This document shows positions 7,715-17,612 of a stretch of DNA of 64,000 nucleotides, in pieces. How positions within the stretch are numbered: position 1 is the first letter of the stretch; each line of letters begins with the position of its first letter. This DNA is from Nonlabens arenilitoris. Lineage in GTDB: Bacteria > Bacteroidota > Bacteroidia > Flavobacteriales > Flavobacteriaceae. The stretch lies in contig NZ_MTPW01000001.1 in the NCBI RefSeq assembly GCF_002954765.1, forward strand, positions 434,001-498,000, in the 5' to 3' direction. The position numbers were made by a program, and so were the translations under genes. The notes below the pieces were generated by a model. It made no database searches. It saw nothing but the letters and a program-made list of their open reading frames with translations, and had not been told where the DNA came from.

Positions 7715-10216
7715 ATGCCTATGAAATGTAATGGTTTAAATCAAAACATCGTACTTATTGGGTTAGTACTGCTTGTTACTTTTAAAATGACTAGTCAGGT
7801 TAAAGAACGTCCATTTATTTTAGTAACTGCTGATGAACGTCATCAAATACTTGAAAAAATAGAGACTCAAGATTGGGCAAATGACATCTTTACTGAATTA
7901 AAAGAAAAAGCAGATTTTCAAGTTAAGACCTTCTATAAAAACCCTAAAACTTATTTAGAAAAATTACCATTTAACTGGTCTGAAGGTAATAAAAATGACT
8001 TCCCACCTTTTTATAAAACTTACCATATAGAAAACGGTATCCAAAAAAATCTAGATAATGCCACAGATAAGGAACAGAAATATATGGAATTATTAGATCA
8101 ATACTTGCAAATCGCAATTGATTGCGGTATGATGTATTATTTCACACAAGATGAGAAATATGCCTATCTGGCAAGTAGTATTCTGTATTCTTTTACAAAA
8201 TCCGTTCAAAAATCTGAAGTTTCAGATTGGCGTGGTAGAGGTGGCTGGTTATTCCCATATGATGGCTTTAGAGAAGTACGTGTTTTAGGTTACAAGGTGC
8301 CTTTAGTTTACGATTTCACAGGTTCTTATCTTAAAAAAGGAGGAAAATCATTTGACATTATAAAAAACAGAAAAGTAGATTTCCCTATAAATGAACTACA
8401 AGATGTTTGTAGAACCTATGCAGATATTTCAATTAACTATGGTCATACAGGTTCTAACCATTCAGTATTAGAATCAACAAGTTTAGTATATAATGCTTTA
8501 GCCATGGATGATGAAAAAGAGCGTCATACTTTATTATCTTACTTTTTAACTGAAAATACCGAGAATCAAGATGCCATCAACGTCATGTATAAAAAGTATA
8601 AAAAGAAAGGTGATATATGGCCAGAGACTTCGCAGTATTTAAATCATTCTACGGCCATTTTAGCTAAATTATTGCTAGTGGTTAATAAGTATGATCCATC
8701 TTTAAAATTGGGAGAAAAATATCAAAATATCTTGTTTGCATTACCTAGATTGGACTATTTCGTATATCCTAATAACGAAATTATAAGATGGGGAGATGGA
8801 CACCGAACTTCTCATGCACCTTACGAGGCTTATGAAAATGCATATATCCTTTCTAAAATGGATGGCCTAGAGGAGTTACAACATAAATATGCGCCACTTA
8901 TCAAAGGTGCCATGAATAGCGGAAAATATAATCGAAAAAGCCCAGAAGCCTTATTTTGGTATAGTGATGATATGAATCAACAAGTCGCTAAGATTGATTT
9001 ACCTAGAACCGATAGAGTGTATCACGCAGGTATTGTGTTACAACGCAATTTAAGTAGTACTAATAATCCTAAAGATGGATTAATGTGTTTTGTAGGTGGT
9101 GCACACATGGTTCATGGTCATGCCGAAGGAATGAATATTGAATTGTACGGAGAAGGTCAGGTCTTAGGAGCAGATCATGGGCGTAAACGATATGGAAAAG
9201 ATCTTCATGAGAATTATTCAAGATTATTTGCAGCACATAACACGGTCATTGTTAATGGAAGCTCTCAAGGAGAAGGTGGATGGGTTAATTTAGGAATAAA
9301 TTCAGTGGAACTCATTTCCATGGAACCAAACTTAGGTGAAGAAGCAGTCTCACCATTCCACTCCTATAGTCAAACCAGTTTTGAAGACGATAAAGGTGAA
9401 AAAGCTGAAGCGACTCAAGAACGTACTTTGGCTTTAATTCGAACGTCACCTACCACCGGTTATTATGTTGATGTATTTCGTTCGAAATCTAAGCTTATCA
9501 ATCAATATCATGATTACTTGTATCACAATATAAGTGACACACTCGTTTTTAAAAATAACGACATGGTATTTAAACAAACACCTTATCGTTATGTGGCAAA
9601 TGCTAACGGAAAATGGAAACAAAATAAAGAATATAGAAATCCAGGATGGCATTTTTTTAAAAACGTATGGTCATCAGAAACATATGACAAAGATGTTAAG
9701 GCTACATTTAAGACTGAAAAATTACGTACAGGAAGCATTTTTATGCAGCTTCATGTTCTAGGTTTCAATAATAGGGAATATACTAAAGTAAAAGCACCTA
9801 CAACATTTGAGTCGCCAAAACCATATGACAGCTTACCTACCCCAACATTGGTAATTCGTAATTATGGTGAGACTTGGAAAAACCCTTTTGTTGTGGTTTA
9901 TGAGCCTTTCAATGAAAATGAAAGAGCTACAATACAATCAGTAGAAAAATTAGAAGAAAATGGTTTTTATAAAGGTTTAAAAATTATAAGTCATACACCT
10001 ACAGAAAAGTTGATTCAATATGTTGTAACCCAATCAAAAAATGAAATATTTCAAGATGAAGTATTAGGAATTTACTTTAAAGGTACTTTTGCAATAATCT
10101 CCTTGAAAGAAAATAAAAGTTTGCACAGTATTTACATTGGTAATGGAGACAAGCTCATCTATAAAAATGAAACGATAGTTACAGATGCTAGCAAAACCTA
10201 TTATAAGACTTATTAA
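7715..10216 (+). CDS. Heparinase II/III-fold polysaccharide lyase, PL40-like (putative ulvan lyase)
   Basis: This 833-residue protein has a hydrophobic export signal in the first 35 residues and no obvious lipobox. An alpha-helical toroid region carries NYGHTGSNHSVLE (about 241-253) and NHSTAILAK. A heparinase II/III-type beta-sandwich follows, with GGAHMVHGHAEG (about 463-474), then LGADHG and AAHNTVIVNG (about 506-515). The His/Tyr-rich motifs match heparinase II/III-fold lyases. Its place beside a PL25 and sulfatases, and its length, recall the PL40 ulvan lyase of Formosa agariphila (from memory). Assignment to PL40 is inference. Starts at 7715 or 7721 are both possible. Confidence 0.65.
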   Translation: MPMKCNGLNQNIVLIGLVLLVTFKMTSQVKERPFILVTADERHQILEKIETQDWANDIFTELKEKADFQVKTFYKNPKTYLEKLPFNWSEGNKNDFPPFYKTYHIENGIQKNLDNATDKEQKYMELLDQYLQIAIDCGMMYYFTQDEKYAYLASSILYSFTKSVQKSEVSDWRGRGGWLFPYDGFREVRVLGYKVPLVYDFTGSYLKKGGKSFDIIKNRKVDFPINELQDVCRTYADISINYGHTGSNHSVLESTSLVYNALAMDDEKERHTLLSYFLTENTENQDAINVMYKKYKKKGDIWPETSQYLNHSTAILAKLLLVVNKYDPSLKLGEKYQNILFALPRLDYFVYPNNEIIRWGDGHRTSHAPYEAYENAYILSKMDGLEELQHKYAPLIKGAMNSGKYNRKSPEALFWYSDDMNQQVAKIDLPRTDRVYHAGIVLQRNLSSTNNPKDGLMCFVGGAHMVHGHAEGMNIELYGEGQVLGADHGRKRYGKDLHENYSRLFAAHNTVIVNGSSQGEGGWVNLGINSVELISMEPNLGEEAVSPFHSYSQTSFEDDKGEKAEATQERTLALIRTSPTTGYYVDVFRSKSKLINQYHDYLYHNISDTLVFKNNDMVFKQTPYRYVANANGKWKQNKEYRNPGWHFFKNVWSSETYDKDVKATFKTEKLRTGSIFMQLHVLGFNNREYTKVKAPTTFESPKPYDSLPTPTLVIRNYGETWKNPFVVVYEPFNENERATIQSVEKLEENGFYKGLKIISHTPTEKLIQYVVTQSKNEIFQDEVLGIYFKGTFAIISLKENKSLHSIYIGNGDKLIYKNETIVTDASKTYYKTY

Positions 10217-10225
10217 CGCCACTTT

Positions 10226-11371
10226 ATGCTACGAAATGTAATAACCAAATACTTATCGCTATTCTTAGTTTTAATATTACTTTTTGGTTGTCAGTCAAAA
10301 AAAGAAATCACCTTACTTTTTGTAGGTAGTTTTACGGATAAAAAACCAGGAGAAGGCATACATGTCTACCAGTTCAACACTAAAACAGGTGAAGCTTCTT
10401 TAAAATTTACGCTGGATAGTATTACCAATACATCATTTTTAAAATTAGCTAAGAACGGTAAGTATTTGTATTCCGTTATGGATAGTCAAATGCCGTATCA
10501 CGGAAAAATAGCAGCTTACACTGTAGATTCTATTAATGGAACTATTGAATTAATAAATACACAAGATTGTGGTGGTTTAAATCCGGCCCATCTCAACATA
10601 GATAAAACTGGTACATTTTTAACTAATTCAAATTACTCAGATGGTAGTATAAGTATTTTTAAAATCCGAGAAGATGGTGGTCTTAACTCTTTTAGTCAAC
10701 TCACAAGATTTAAAGATAGTAGTTTAATTAAAAAACGTCAGAGTGCTTCTCATATTCACTCTTCTAATTTTTCACCTGATAATAATTACTTATTTGTTCA
10801 TGACCTTGGTGCAGATAAAATAAGAAGATTCAAATTAGATTTTAAAAGTCAAGATTCTATTCTTCAAAATGAGACTCAAATTCAAATAAAACCAGGAAGT
10901 GGTCCACGACATTTCACCTTTCATCCTAATGGTAAATTTGGCTATAGTATTGCTGAGTTAAGTGGTAAAATAATTGCTTTTAAATACCAAAACAACAACT
11001 TAGAGTTCATTGAGGAATATCAATCGTATAAGAATAATCATGATATCTATAGAGCAGCAGACATTCATATTTCCCAAGATGGAAATTTTCTGTACGCTTC
11101 AAATCGTGGTCCAGATGAAGATACTATTTCAATATTCTCAATTAACGCTACTACAGGAAAATTAATTTCAGTAGAACATAAACCTACTTATGGAGAACAC
11201 CCTAGAAATTTTACATTATCACCTTGCGGCAATTTTATTTTAGTTGCAAATCAATTTTCAAGTAATGTTGTCGTTTTTCGTCGCGATGTTACTACTGGTA
11301 AACTTTTTAAATTACCCCACAGCATAAAAGTTAATAACCCGTCAAGTCTGCAAATGCAAACTTATCTTTAA
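10226..11371 (+). CDS. Seven-bladed beta-propeller lactonase-family lipoprotein
   Basis: This 381-residue protein has a lipoprotein signal (lipobox LFGC, Cys22) and the repeating pattern of the lactonase family PF10282 (6-phosphogluconolactonase-like propeller). Recognisable pieces are FVGSFTDKKPGEGIHVY at the start, GPRHFTFHPNGKFGYSI, and EHPRNFTLSPCGNFILVANQ near the end. The fold supports lactone hydrolysis, but no substrate is fixed by sequence. The rhamnose route downstream is phosphorylated and makes no lactone, so a role on a uronic-acid or xylose-derived lactone, or a binding role, is more plausible. It is the last gene of the plus-strand degradation run, 9 bases after the heparinase-like gene. 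Confidence 0.72.
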   Translation: MLRNVITKYLSLFLVLILLFGCQSKKEITLLFVGSFTDKKPGEGIHVYQFNTKTGEASLKFTLDSITNTSFLKLAKNGKYLYSVMDSQMPYHGKIAAYTVDSINGTIELINTQDCGGLNPAHLNIDKTGTFLTNSNYSDGSISIFKIREDGGLNSFSQLTRFKDSSLIKKRQSASHIHSSNFSPDNNYLFVHDLGADKIRRFKLDFKSQDSILQNETQIQIKPGSGPRHFTFHPNGKFGYSIAELSGKIIAFKYQNNNLEFIEEYQSYKNNHDIYRAADIHISQDGNFLYASNRGPDEDTISIFSINATTGKLISVEHKPTYGEHPRNFTLSPCGNFILVANQFSSNVVVFRRDVTTGKLFKLPHSIKVNNPSSLQMQTYL

Positions 11372-11395
11372 TTCTTAAATTTAATTTTTTAAATA

Positions 11396-12436
11396 TTATA
11401 AAGAATCTCGCTCAATTAAATTAAAAGGGACTTTATAACTACCTTTTTTATTATTTAAGATCATATCAGCTGCGGTTTCCCCCATTACTTTAAAATCAGT
11501 TGAAACAACTGTAATTCCTAATAAATCTTTAAGCGGTGTATCATTATAAGATATAATACCTATATCCTTTCCTAAAATAAATTCATCTTCTTTAGCTTGA
11601 TTTACCAGACTAACTAAATCGGACTCTTCAATGGTAATAAACAAATCACCCTTTTTAATAATCATATCATCAATCACTTCATTAAGAATTTCAAAATCAA
11701 GATTAAATTCTACACAAAATTTTGTAAATCCATGTAAAATTCTTCTAGGATATGGATATACTGCTTTCTCAGGATAAAATAATATAACTTTTTTATATTC
11801 CTTAATCTTCGTAAATCCTTCTTTTAAAGCATTATATATATCGTTTTCAAAATCTTGATAAATTTCAATATCTAAACCTTTAATTGTTGATTTTTTATTG
11901 TCTAAAATAACGAGCTTTTCCCTAGGTATTTTTTTGAGCGCCGTAATTACATTTTGTGTATAACTAGTATGTTTTAGATTTTCCGTTTTGAAATGGGGCA
12001 TGATAACATAATAGTCGTAAGATGATTGATGCTTCTCTAATAAATTTAAAAATAACGTTTCATCACAATGGTATATCACTAAGTCAGTATGGCAATTATG
12101 CCCAACACAATTAATAAATGAATTATAGATTCTCAGCTTATAAGAACTTAACTTATTAATAAAAAATAAAATATTTGTTTTTGAAATTAACTTTGTAGTG
12201 TTAATATAAAAGCCTTTGCCTCTAATCGCACTTATTATTTTACGCTCCTTTAGAATACCATAAGCCTTCTCAACAGTATCGCGAGAAAGATAAAACTCTT
12301 CACTAAACTTATTAATTGAAGGTATTCTCTGATCTATTACTAAATTCCCTACTTCGATATTCGAAATAATAGAATTTACGATTTGTTGGTATTTAGGAAT
12401 TCTAGAATCCTCATCTATATTAATAAATTCAAACAT
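11396..12436 (-). CDS. GntR-type regulator with sugar-binding C-terminal domain, likely rhamnose/ulvan regulator
   Basis: This 346-residue protein has an N-terminal GntR winged helix (about 1-75; RIPKYQQIVNSI, RDTVEKAYGIL, AIRGKGFYI). A C-terminal domain shaped like LacI-type periplasmic-binding sensors follows (about 90-346, ending in DTPLKDLLGITVVSTDFKVMGETAADMIL). The architecture is known for sugar-responsive regulators in Bacteroidetes. It is transcribed away from the rhamnose operon and toward the degradation genes. An autoregulated controller of the rhamnose operon responding to L-rhamnose or a derivative is the natural inference. A TATTTTTG promoter element lies 33 bases upstream of its ATG. 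Confidence 0.82.
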   Translation of the reverse strand: MFEFINIDEDSRIPKYQQIVNSIISNIEVGNLVIDQRIPSINKFSEEFYLSRDTVEKAYGILKERKIISAIRGKGFYINTTKLISKTNILFFINKLSSYKLRIYNSFINCVGHNCHTDLVIYHCDETLFLNLLEKHQSSYDYYVIMPHFKTENLKHTSYTQNVITALKKIPREKLVILDNKKSTIKGLDIEIYQDFENDIYNALKEGFTKIKEYKKVILFYPEKAVYPYPRRILHGFTKFCVEFNLDFEILNEVIDDMIIKKGDLFITIEESDLVSLVNQAKEDEFILGKDIGIISYNDTPLKDLLGITVVSTDFKVMGETAADMILNNKKGSYKVPFNLIERDSL

Positions 12437-12437
12437 A

Positions 12438-12560
12438 AATTAGCATTGACTTTTAAAGGGAATGGTTAACAAAAATAGTGAACTATAGCATAAATACTTA
12501 GATTACAATAATATTTATAAATTGATCTAATAAAATGAAAAACTCTTAAAAATGCTAATT
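12438..12560. promoter_or_regulatory. Divergent regulatory region with distant inverted 10-mers
   Basis: Between the regulator and the rhamnose operon, AATTAGCATT at 12438-12447 is matched by its exact reverse complement AATGCTAATT at 12551-12560. The first copy lies in the regulator's leader and the second about 87 bases before the aldolase ATG. They are candidate operator half-pairs for the GntR-type regulator. In DNA this AT-rich a 10-base inverted match could still arise by chance. Confidence 0.35.
12470..12477 (-). promoter_or_regulatory. Putative -7 element TATTTTTG for the GntR-type regulator
   Basis: TATTTTTG on the minus strand matches the Bacteroidetes TAnnTTTG -7 consensus. It lies 33 bases before the regulator ATG, leaving a leader of about 25 bases. 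No TTG was found at the usual spacing upstream. Confidence 0.4.
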
Positions 12561-12646
12561 AAATAAAAAGTACACCATGACCATATAGCACAGGATAGCA
12601 ATAAGGTCTTCTTCATTTAAATTCGTGTAAAATATTTATTTCTTTT

Positions 12647-14752
12647 ATGGCAACTAGCACAAAAACTTTCAAGTACGTAGACTATTTATGGGATCAAGAA
12701 AAAGCAGATTCACTTGGTGATGATCAGGTAGCTTTATTCTTGTATCGTTCAAATATTTTAGGAGCAGATTTAAGAATCACTAACTATGGTGGTGGAAATA
12801 CCAGTTGTAAAACTATAGAAAAAGACCCGTTGACTAATGAAGATGTTGAAGTCATGTGGGTAAAGGGTTCTGGTGGAGATATAGGAACCTTAACTAGAGC
12901 CGGTATAGCTGGATTATACACAAGTAGGTTGCGAGATTTAAAAAAAGTATATCAAGGCTTACATGATGAGGATAGAATGGTAGGTTTATTTAACCATTGT
13001 ATTTATGATTTAGATAGTAAAGCACCTTCAATTGACACACCTTTACACGGCTTGTTACCTTTTGCGCATATTGATCACTTACATCCAGATGCGCTTATTG
13101 CTGTGGCAGCCGCAAAAGATAGTGAGAAGGTCACTAAAGAAATTTGGGGAGATACTATGGGCTGGGTTCCATGGCAAAAACCAGGTTTTGACTTAGGCCT
13201 ACAATTAGAAAAATGTCTAGCAGACAATCCAGGAATAAGAGGTATCGTGTTAGGAAGCCACGGTTTATTTACATGGGGTGACACTTCTTATGAATCCTAT
13301 ATGAATAGTCTCGAAGTTATAGAAATGGCTTCAGAATATATTGAGAAAAAAATAAAAGAAAACGGTGAAGTTTTTGGTGGTCAAAAAGTTGAAAGCTTAC
13401 CAGCAGCACAACGCAAGGAAAAAGCCGCTCAATTAATGCCACTTCTTAGAGGTCTTTGTTCCTCAGAAAATAGAATGATAGGTCACTTCTCAGATACTGA
13501 TGTCGTGATGGAGTACATTAATAGTAATAATCTTGAAAGGCTTGCCCCTATGGGAACTTCTTGTCCAGATCACTTCTTAAGAACTAAAATTCAACCTTTA
13601 GTACTATCACTAGATAAAAATGAAGATCTCTCTGACACTGATGCAGTAAGAGCTAAACTAGAACCAGCATTTGAAGCTTACCGTCAGGAATACGTAGATT
13701 ATTATAATAACTGTAAACGAGACAACAGTCCTGCGATAAGAGATGCTAATCCTGTGATTATCATTTACCCAGGTGTAGGAATGTTTAGTTTTGCTAAAAA
13801 TAAACAAACTACCAGAGTAGCAAACGAGTTTTACATCAACGCTATAAACGTGATGCGCGGCGCAGAAGCTATTACAGAATACACTTCATTACCACGTCAG
13901 GAGGCATTTGATATTGAATACTGGCTATTAGAAGAGGCAAAACTTCAAAGAATGCCTAAAGAATTACCACTATCCAGAAAAGTAGCCTTAATTACAGGTG
14001 CCGGTGGTGGAATAGGAAAAGCCATTGCAGATAAACTAGCCGCAGAAGGTGCAAACGTGGTTCTAACAGACATCAATGAAGAAAGTCTTGTTACTGCAAA
14101 CGCAACTTACAAAAGAGATGTATCAACATATGCAGTATGTGATGTAACTAATGCTGACTCTATCTCATCAGCATATAAGAAGGCATGTCTAGAGTTTGGT
14201 GGTGTGGATATTATTGTTCACAGTGCAGGATTAGCCATATCTAAAGCGCTAGAAGATACTACAGAAAAGGATTGGAATATTTTACAAAATATCCTTGTAA
14301 AAGGACAATTTGAGCTCGCTCAACAGTCTGTAGAAATTATGCGTAAACAAGGACTAGGTGGAGATTATATTTCTATCGCTAGTAAAAATGGTCTGGTTGC
14401 AGGACCTAATAATGTAGCTTATGGAACTGCAAAAGCAGCTCAACAACATATGGTACGTTTACTTGCGGCAGAACTAGGTAAAGATAAAATAAGAGTAAAC
14501 ACTGTAAATCCAGATGGAGTCATCGTAGGGAGTAAAATCTGGGAAGGTGCCTGGGCAGAAGGTCGTGCAAAAGCAAACGGTATTACCGTTAAAGAGTTAC
14601 CAGCATTCTATGCAAAACGTAACCTATTGAACGAGATCATCAGACCTGAAGATATCGCAAACGGTGTATTCTCATTAGTGGGAATCTTAGATAAATCTAC
14701 AGGTAATATTATCAACGTAGATGGTGGTATGGCAAATGCCTTTGTGAGATAA
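12647..14752 (+). CDS. rhaD: Bifunctional rhamnulose-1-phosphate aldolase / L-lactaldehyde dehydrogenase
   Basis: This 701-residue fusion has an N-terminal class II aldolase domain (about 1-420) with zinc-ligand motif HIDHLH near residue 140 and SHGLFTWG near 205. A C-terminal short-chain dehydrogenase (about 440-701) has the nucleotide-binding TGAGGGIG near 450 and catalytic YGTAK near 592. The family is known to cleave L-rhamnulose-1-phosphate to DHAP and L-lactaldehyde and to oxidise the lactaldehyde with NAD to L-lactate. The L-lactate dehydrogenase three genes downstream fits this end product. It is the first gene of the rhamnose operon and cytoplasmic (no signal peptide). Confidence 0.93.
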   Translation: MATSTKTFKYVDYLWDQEKADSLGDDQVALFLYRSNILGADLRITNYGGGNTSCKTIEKDPLTNEDVEVMWVKGSGGDIGTLTRAGIAGLYTSRLRDLKKVYQGLHDEDRMVGLFNHCIYDLDSKAPSIDTPLHGLLPFAHIDHLHPDALIAVAAAKDSEKVTKEIWGDTMGWVPWQKPGFDLGLQLEKCLADNPGIRGIVLGSHGLFTWGDTSYESYMNSLEVIEMASEYIEKKIKENGEVFGGQKVESLPAAQRKEKAAQLMPLLRGLCSSENRMIGHFSDTDVVMEYINSNNLERLAPMGTSCPDHFLRTKIQPLVLSLDKNEDLSDTDAVRAKLEPAFEAYRQEYVDYYNNCKRDNSPAIRDANPVIIIYPGVGMFSFAKNKQTTRVANEFYINAINVMRGAEAITEYTSLPRQEAFDIEYWLLEEAKLQRMPKELPLSRKVALITGAGGGIGKAIADKLAAEGANVVLTDINEESLVTANATYKRDVSTYAVCDVTNADSISSAYKKACLEFGGVDIIVHSAGLAISKALEDTTEKDWNILQNILVKGQFELAQQSVEIMRKQGLGGDYISIASKNGLVAGPNNVAYGTAKAAQQHMVRLLAAELGKDKIRVNTVNPDGVIVGSKIWEGAWAEGRAKANGITVKELPAFYAKRNLLNEIIRPEDIANGVFSLVGILDKSTGNIINVDGGMANAFVR

Positions 14753-14942
14753 TCTAAACTTCAGTAAATTATAATCATAAGATTGATGGTAGTAAAGGCT
14801 GTGGTAGTATTAAAGTTGGATGATTATTCCGCTTTCGCGAAAGCGTGCTGCACAACATATTGATCTACTATTATTACACAGGAATTCTTCCATAAAGTAA
14901 CATTTGAACTTATGGAAGTTTTTCATTTAAAACACCAATTTA
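14753..14942. other. Intergenic gap in the rhamnose operon
   Basis: This 190-base gap between the aldolase fusion and the isomerase is the largest within the operon. It holds a perfect copy of the 16-base palindrome at 14830-14845 and no open frame or clear terminator with a T-run. An internal promoter is possible. Confidence 0.4.
14830..14845. repeat. CGCTTTCGCGAAAGCG palindrome, perfect copy, intergenic
   Basis: A perfect 16-base palindrome lies between the rhaD fusion and rhaI. One of six perfect copies in the window. Confidence 0.95.
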
Positions 14943-16223
14943 ATGAACGTAACTAAGCAACAAATTCAAGACGAAAATAAAAAACATCTTGACGCTCATC
15001 ATAACAGCTATAACTATCTTGCTGACAGTTTAACAAAAAATGGTCACAATGTAGACCACATTTTAAAGCAATTATCAGACTTTCAAGTAGCTATCCCTAG
15101 TTGGGCACTAGGAGCTGGAGGAACCCGTTTTGGTCGTTTTTCCTTCTATGGTGAACCTTCAACACTTGAACAGAAAATTGATGATATAGGAATACTGCAT
15201 AGTTTAACCCAAACCGCTGGAGCTGTTTCATTACATATTCCATGGGACATTCCATCAGACTATAAGGCGATAAAAGAAAAAGCCGATCAGTTAGATATTA
15301 AATTTGATGCTGTTAACTCAAATACATTCCAGGATCAAACAAATGCAAAAGAGAGCTACAAATTTGGCTCATTAAGTAACACCAGTAAAGCCGTAAGAGA
15401 TCAGGCAATCCAACATAATTTAGATGTTATTGATATAGGTAATAAACTAGGTTCTAAAGCACTTACAGTATGGCTAGCAGATGGCTCAAGTTTCCCTGGT
15501 CAAAACAATTTCCAGACCGCATTTCAAAACACTCAAGATAGTTTAATAGAGATTTATCAAGGTTTACCACAGGATTGGAAACTTTTAGTAGAATACAAAC
15601 CTTATGAACCTAATTTTTATAGTACTGTTATTCAGGATTGGGGAGCATCGTTAATGCTAGCAAACGGCTGCGGTGATAAGGCTTATACCTTAGTAGATTT
15701 AGGACATCATTTACCTAATACTAATATCGAGCAAATAGTAGCCATCCTTCAATTAAAAGGAAAACTAGGAGGTTTTCACTTTAATGACAGTAAATATGGA
15801 GACGATGATCTTACCGTAGGAAGTATCAAACCATATGCGTTATTCTTAATTTTTAATGAATTAGTTTACGGTATAGAAAACAATCCTCAAAATCCAGATT
15901 TAGCCTGGATGATAGATGCCAGCCATAACATTAAAGACCCATTAGAAGACCTGATACAATCCCTAGAAGCTATTCAAGAAGCTTATGCAAAAGCGATGTT
16001 AGTAGATCAGGTTGCATTAAAAGCAGCTCAAATGGACAATGATGTAGTTAAATGTCAGGAACTTTTACAAGAAGCTTATAGAACTGACGTTAGACCATTG
16101 CTTGCTGCAGCACGACTACAAACTGGTGGAGCCATCAACCCTATTAATAGTTATCGATTATTATCTGTAAGAGATCAATTAATTAAAGAAAGAGGTAAGA
16201 ACACCATAGCAACAGGACTTTAA
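14943..16223 (+). CDS. rhaI: L-rhamnose isomerase (RhaI type)
   Basis: This 426-residue TIM-barrel isomerase converts L-rhamnose to L-rhamnulose in the cytoplasm. It carries IPSWALGAGGTRFGRFSF and HFNDSKYGDDDL. Glu217, Asp252, His279 and Asp325 stand at a constant offset of two from the metal ligands I recall for the Pseudomonas stutzeri L-rhamnose isomerase (E219, D254, H281, D327), which strongly supports function. It belongs to the RhaI branch, not the E. coli RhaA branch. The kinase gene starts 10 bases after its stop. Confidence 0.93.
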   Translation: MNVTKQQIQDENKKHLDAHHNSYNYLADSLTKNGHNVDHILKQLSDFQVAIPSWALGAGGTRFGRFSFYGEPSTLEQKIDDIGILHSLTQTAGAVSLHIPWDIPSDYKAIKEKADQLDIKFDAVNSNTFQDQTNAKESYKFGSLSNTSKAVRDQAIQHNLDVIDIGNKLGSKALTVWLADGSSFPGQNNFQTAFQNTQDSLIEIYQGLPQDWKLLVEYKPYEPNFYSTVIQDWGASLMLANGCGDKAYTLVDLGHHLPNTNIEQIVAILQLKGKLGGFHFNDSKYGDDDLTVGSIKPYALFLIFNELVYGIENNPQNPDLAWMIDASHNIKDPLEDLIQSLEAIQEAYAKAMLVDQVALKAAQMDNDVVKCQELLQEAYRTDVRPLLAAARLQTGGAINPINSYRLLSVRDQLIKERGKNTIATGL

Positions 16224-16233
16224 ATCGCTAACC

Positions 16234-17607
16234 ATGAAGCAAAAAGTAACTGCTGTATTTGACATAGGTAAAACCAATAAAAAATTCTTTCTATTTGACA
16301 ATGACTTTAAAGAAGTTCATCGAGAGTATTCTCGTTTTGAACCTATTGAAGATGAAGATGGACACCCAACGGAAGATCTCGCAGCGTTACAAAGATGGTT
16401 GAAAGATCTATTCCATCGTATTTTAGAAAATGAAGAATATACTGTTAAAGCCATCAACTTTTCAACTTATGGTGCCAGCTTTGTACATCTAGATGAAAAT
16501 GGTGAGGTACTCACACCACTTTATAACTATACAAAAGAAATAGACGAACAAGTTGAAGAAGAATTTTTTCAAAAATACGGTCCCGAATTAGCCTTTGCTA
16601 CTACAACAGGTTCTCCACGCTCAGGATTGCTTAATTCTGGTATGCAACTTTACTGGTTAAAACATAAAAAACCAGAGGTATTTAAAAAAATAAAATATTC
16701 ACTGCATTTACCTCAATATCTCAGTTATATTTTTACTGGAATTCCCTTAAGTGAATATACCAGTATAGGTTGTCATACATCTTTGTGGAATTATCAGACT
16801 AAAGATTATCATAACTGGGTTTATGAAGAAAATATTCATAAAATATTACCACCTATAGTTTCTACAGAAACCAGTATCAACATGAATTACAATGGTACAC
16901 GCATAAAAATAGGTGTAGGAATTCATGATAGCTCCTCTGCCCTACTACCATATATTAGAAGTGTAAAAAAACCGTTCATTCTAGTATCCACAGGTACATG
17001 GTCTATTTCATTAAATCCATTTTCTAAAACACTACTCAATGAGGATGAGACAAAAAACAATTGTATCAACTACATGAGAATTAATGGAAAGGCCGTTAAA
17101 TCATCTCGCTTATTCTTAGGTAACGAATACAATTTACAGGTAAAAGAACTTTCAGAATGTTTTAATGTTGAAAAGGACTATCATAAAACGGTACAATTTG
17201 ACCATCAACTTTATGCTGAAATTTCTAAAGAGTTCAAACATAGTTTTGCCTGGAAGTCCTTTTCCCATAAAGACATGCCTGAAACAACATTTTATCATTA
17301 TGATAAATTTGAACAAGCATATCATCATATGATGATTGAATTAGTCTCTATACAAGTAGAAAACATTAAGAGAATCTCTCAAGATCAAGAAATAGACCGA
17401 CTATATGTGGATGGTGGATTCTCAGACAACGATCTATATATCAAACTATTATCACACTATCTTAGAGACATGAAATTGCGCACTACTAAAGCTTCTTTAG
17501 GATCAGCACTAGGTGCTGCGGTTGCTATTTCTGATAGAAAATTGAATTCTAAGTTTTTGAAAAAGAACTACTCTCTTAAAAAACACGTACCCTTCATTAT
17601 TAAATAG
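16234..17607 (+). CDS. rhaB: FGGY-family rhamnulokinase
   Basis: This 457-residue FGGY carbohydrate kinase begins with the first phosphate-binding loop AVFDIGKTNKKFFLFD and has GVGIHDSSSALLPY and STGTWSISLNP in the centre and YVDGGFSDNDLY in the C-terminal ATPase half. By position between the isomerase and lactate genes it should phosphorylate L-rhamnulose at O1. Sequence alone would not exclude another ketose, but the operon leaves this step otherwise unfilled. The next gene starts 5 bases after its stop. Confidence 0.88.
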   Translation: MKQKVTAVFDIGKTNKKFFLFDNDFKEVHREYSRFEPIEDEDGHPTEDLAALQRWLKDLFHRILENEEYTVKAINFSTYGASFVHLDENGEVLTPLYNYTKEIDEQVEEEFFQKYGPELAFATTTGSPRSGLLNSGMQLYWLKHKKPEVFKKIKYSLHLPQYLSYIFTGIPLSEYTSIGCHTSLWNYQTKDYHNWVYEENIHKILPPIVSTETSINMNYNGTRIKIGVGIHDSSSALLPYIRSVKKPFILVSTGTWSISLNPFSKTLLNEDETKNNCINYMRINGKAVKSSRLFLGNEYNLQVKELSECFNVEKDYHKTVQFDHQLYAEISKEFKHSFAWKSFSHKDMPETTFYHYDKFEQAYHHMMIELVSIQVENIKRISQDQEIDRLYVDGGFSDNDLYIKLLSHYLRDMKLRTTKASLGSALGAAVAISDRKLNSKFLKKNYSLKKHVPFIIK

Positions 17608-17612
17608 CACTC

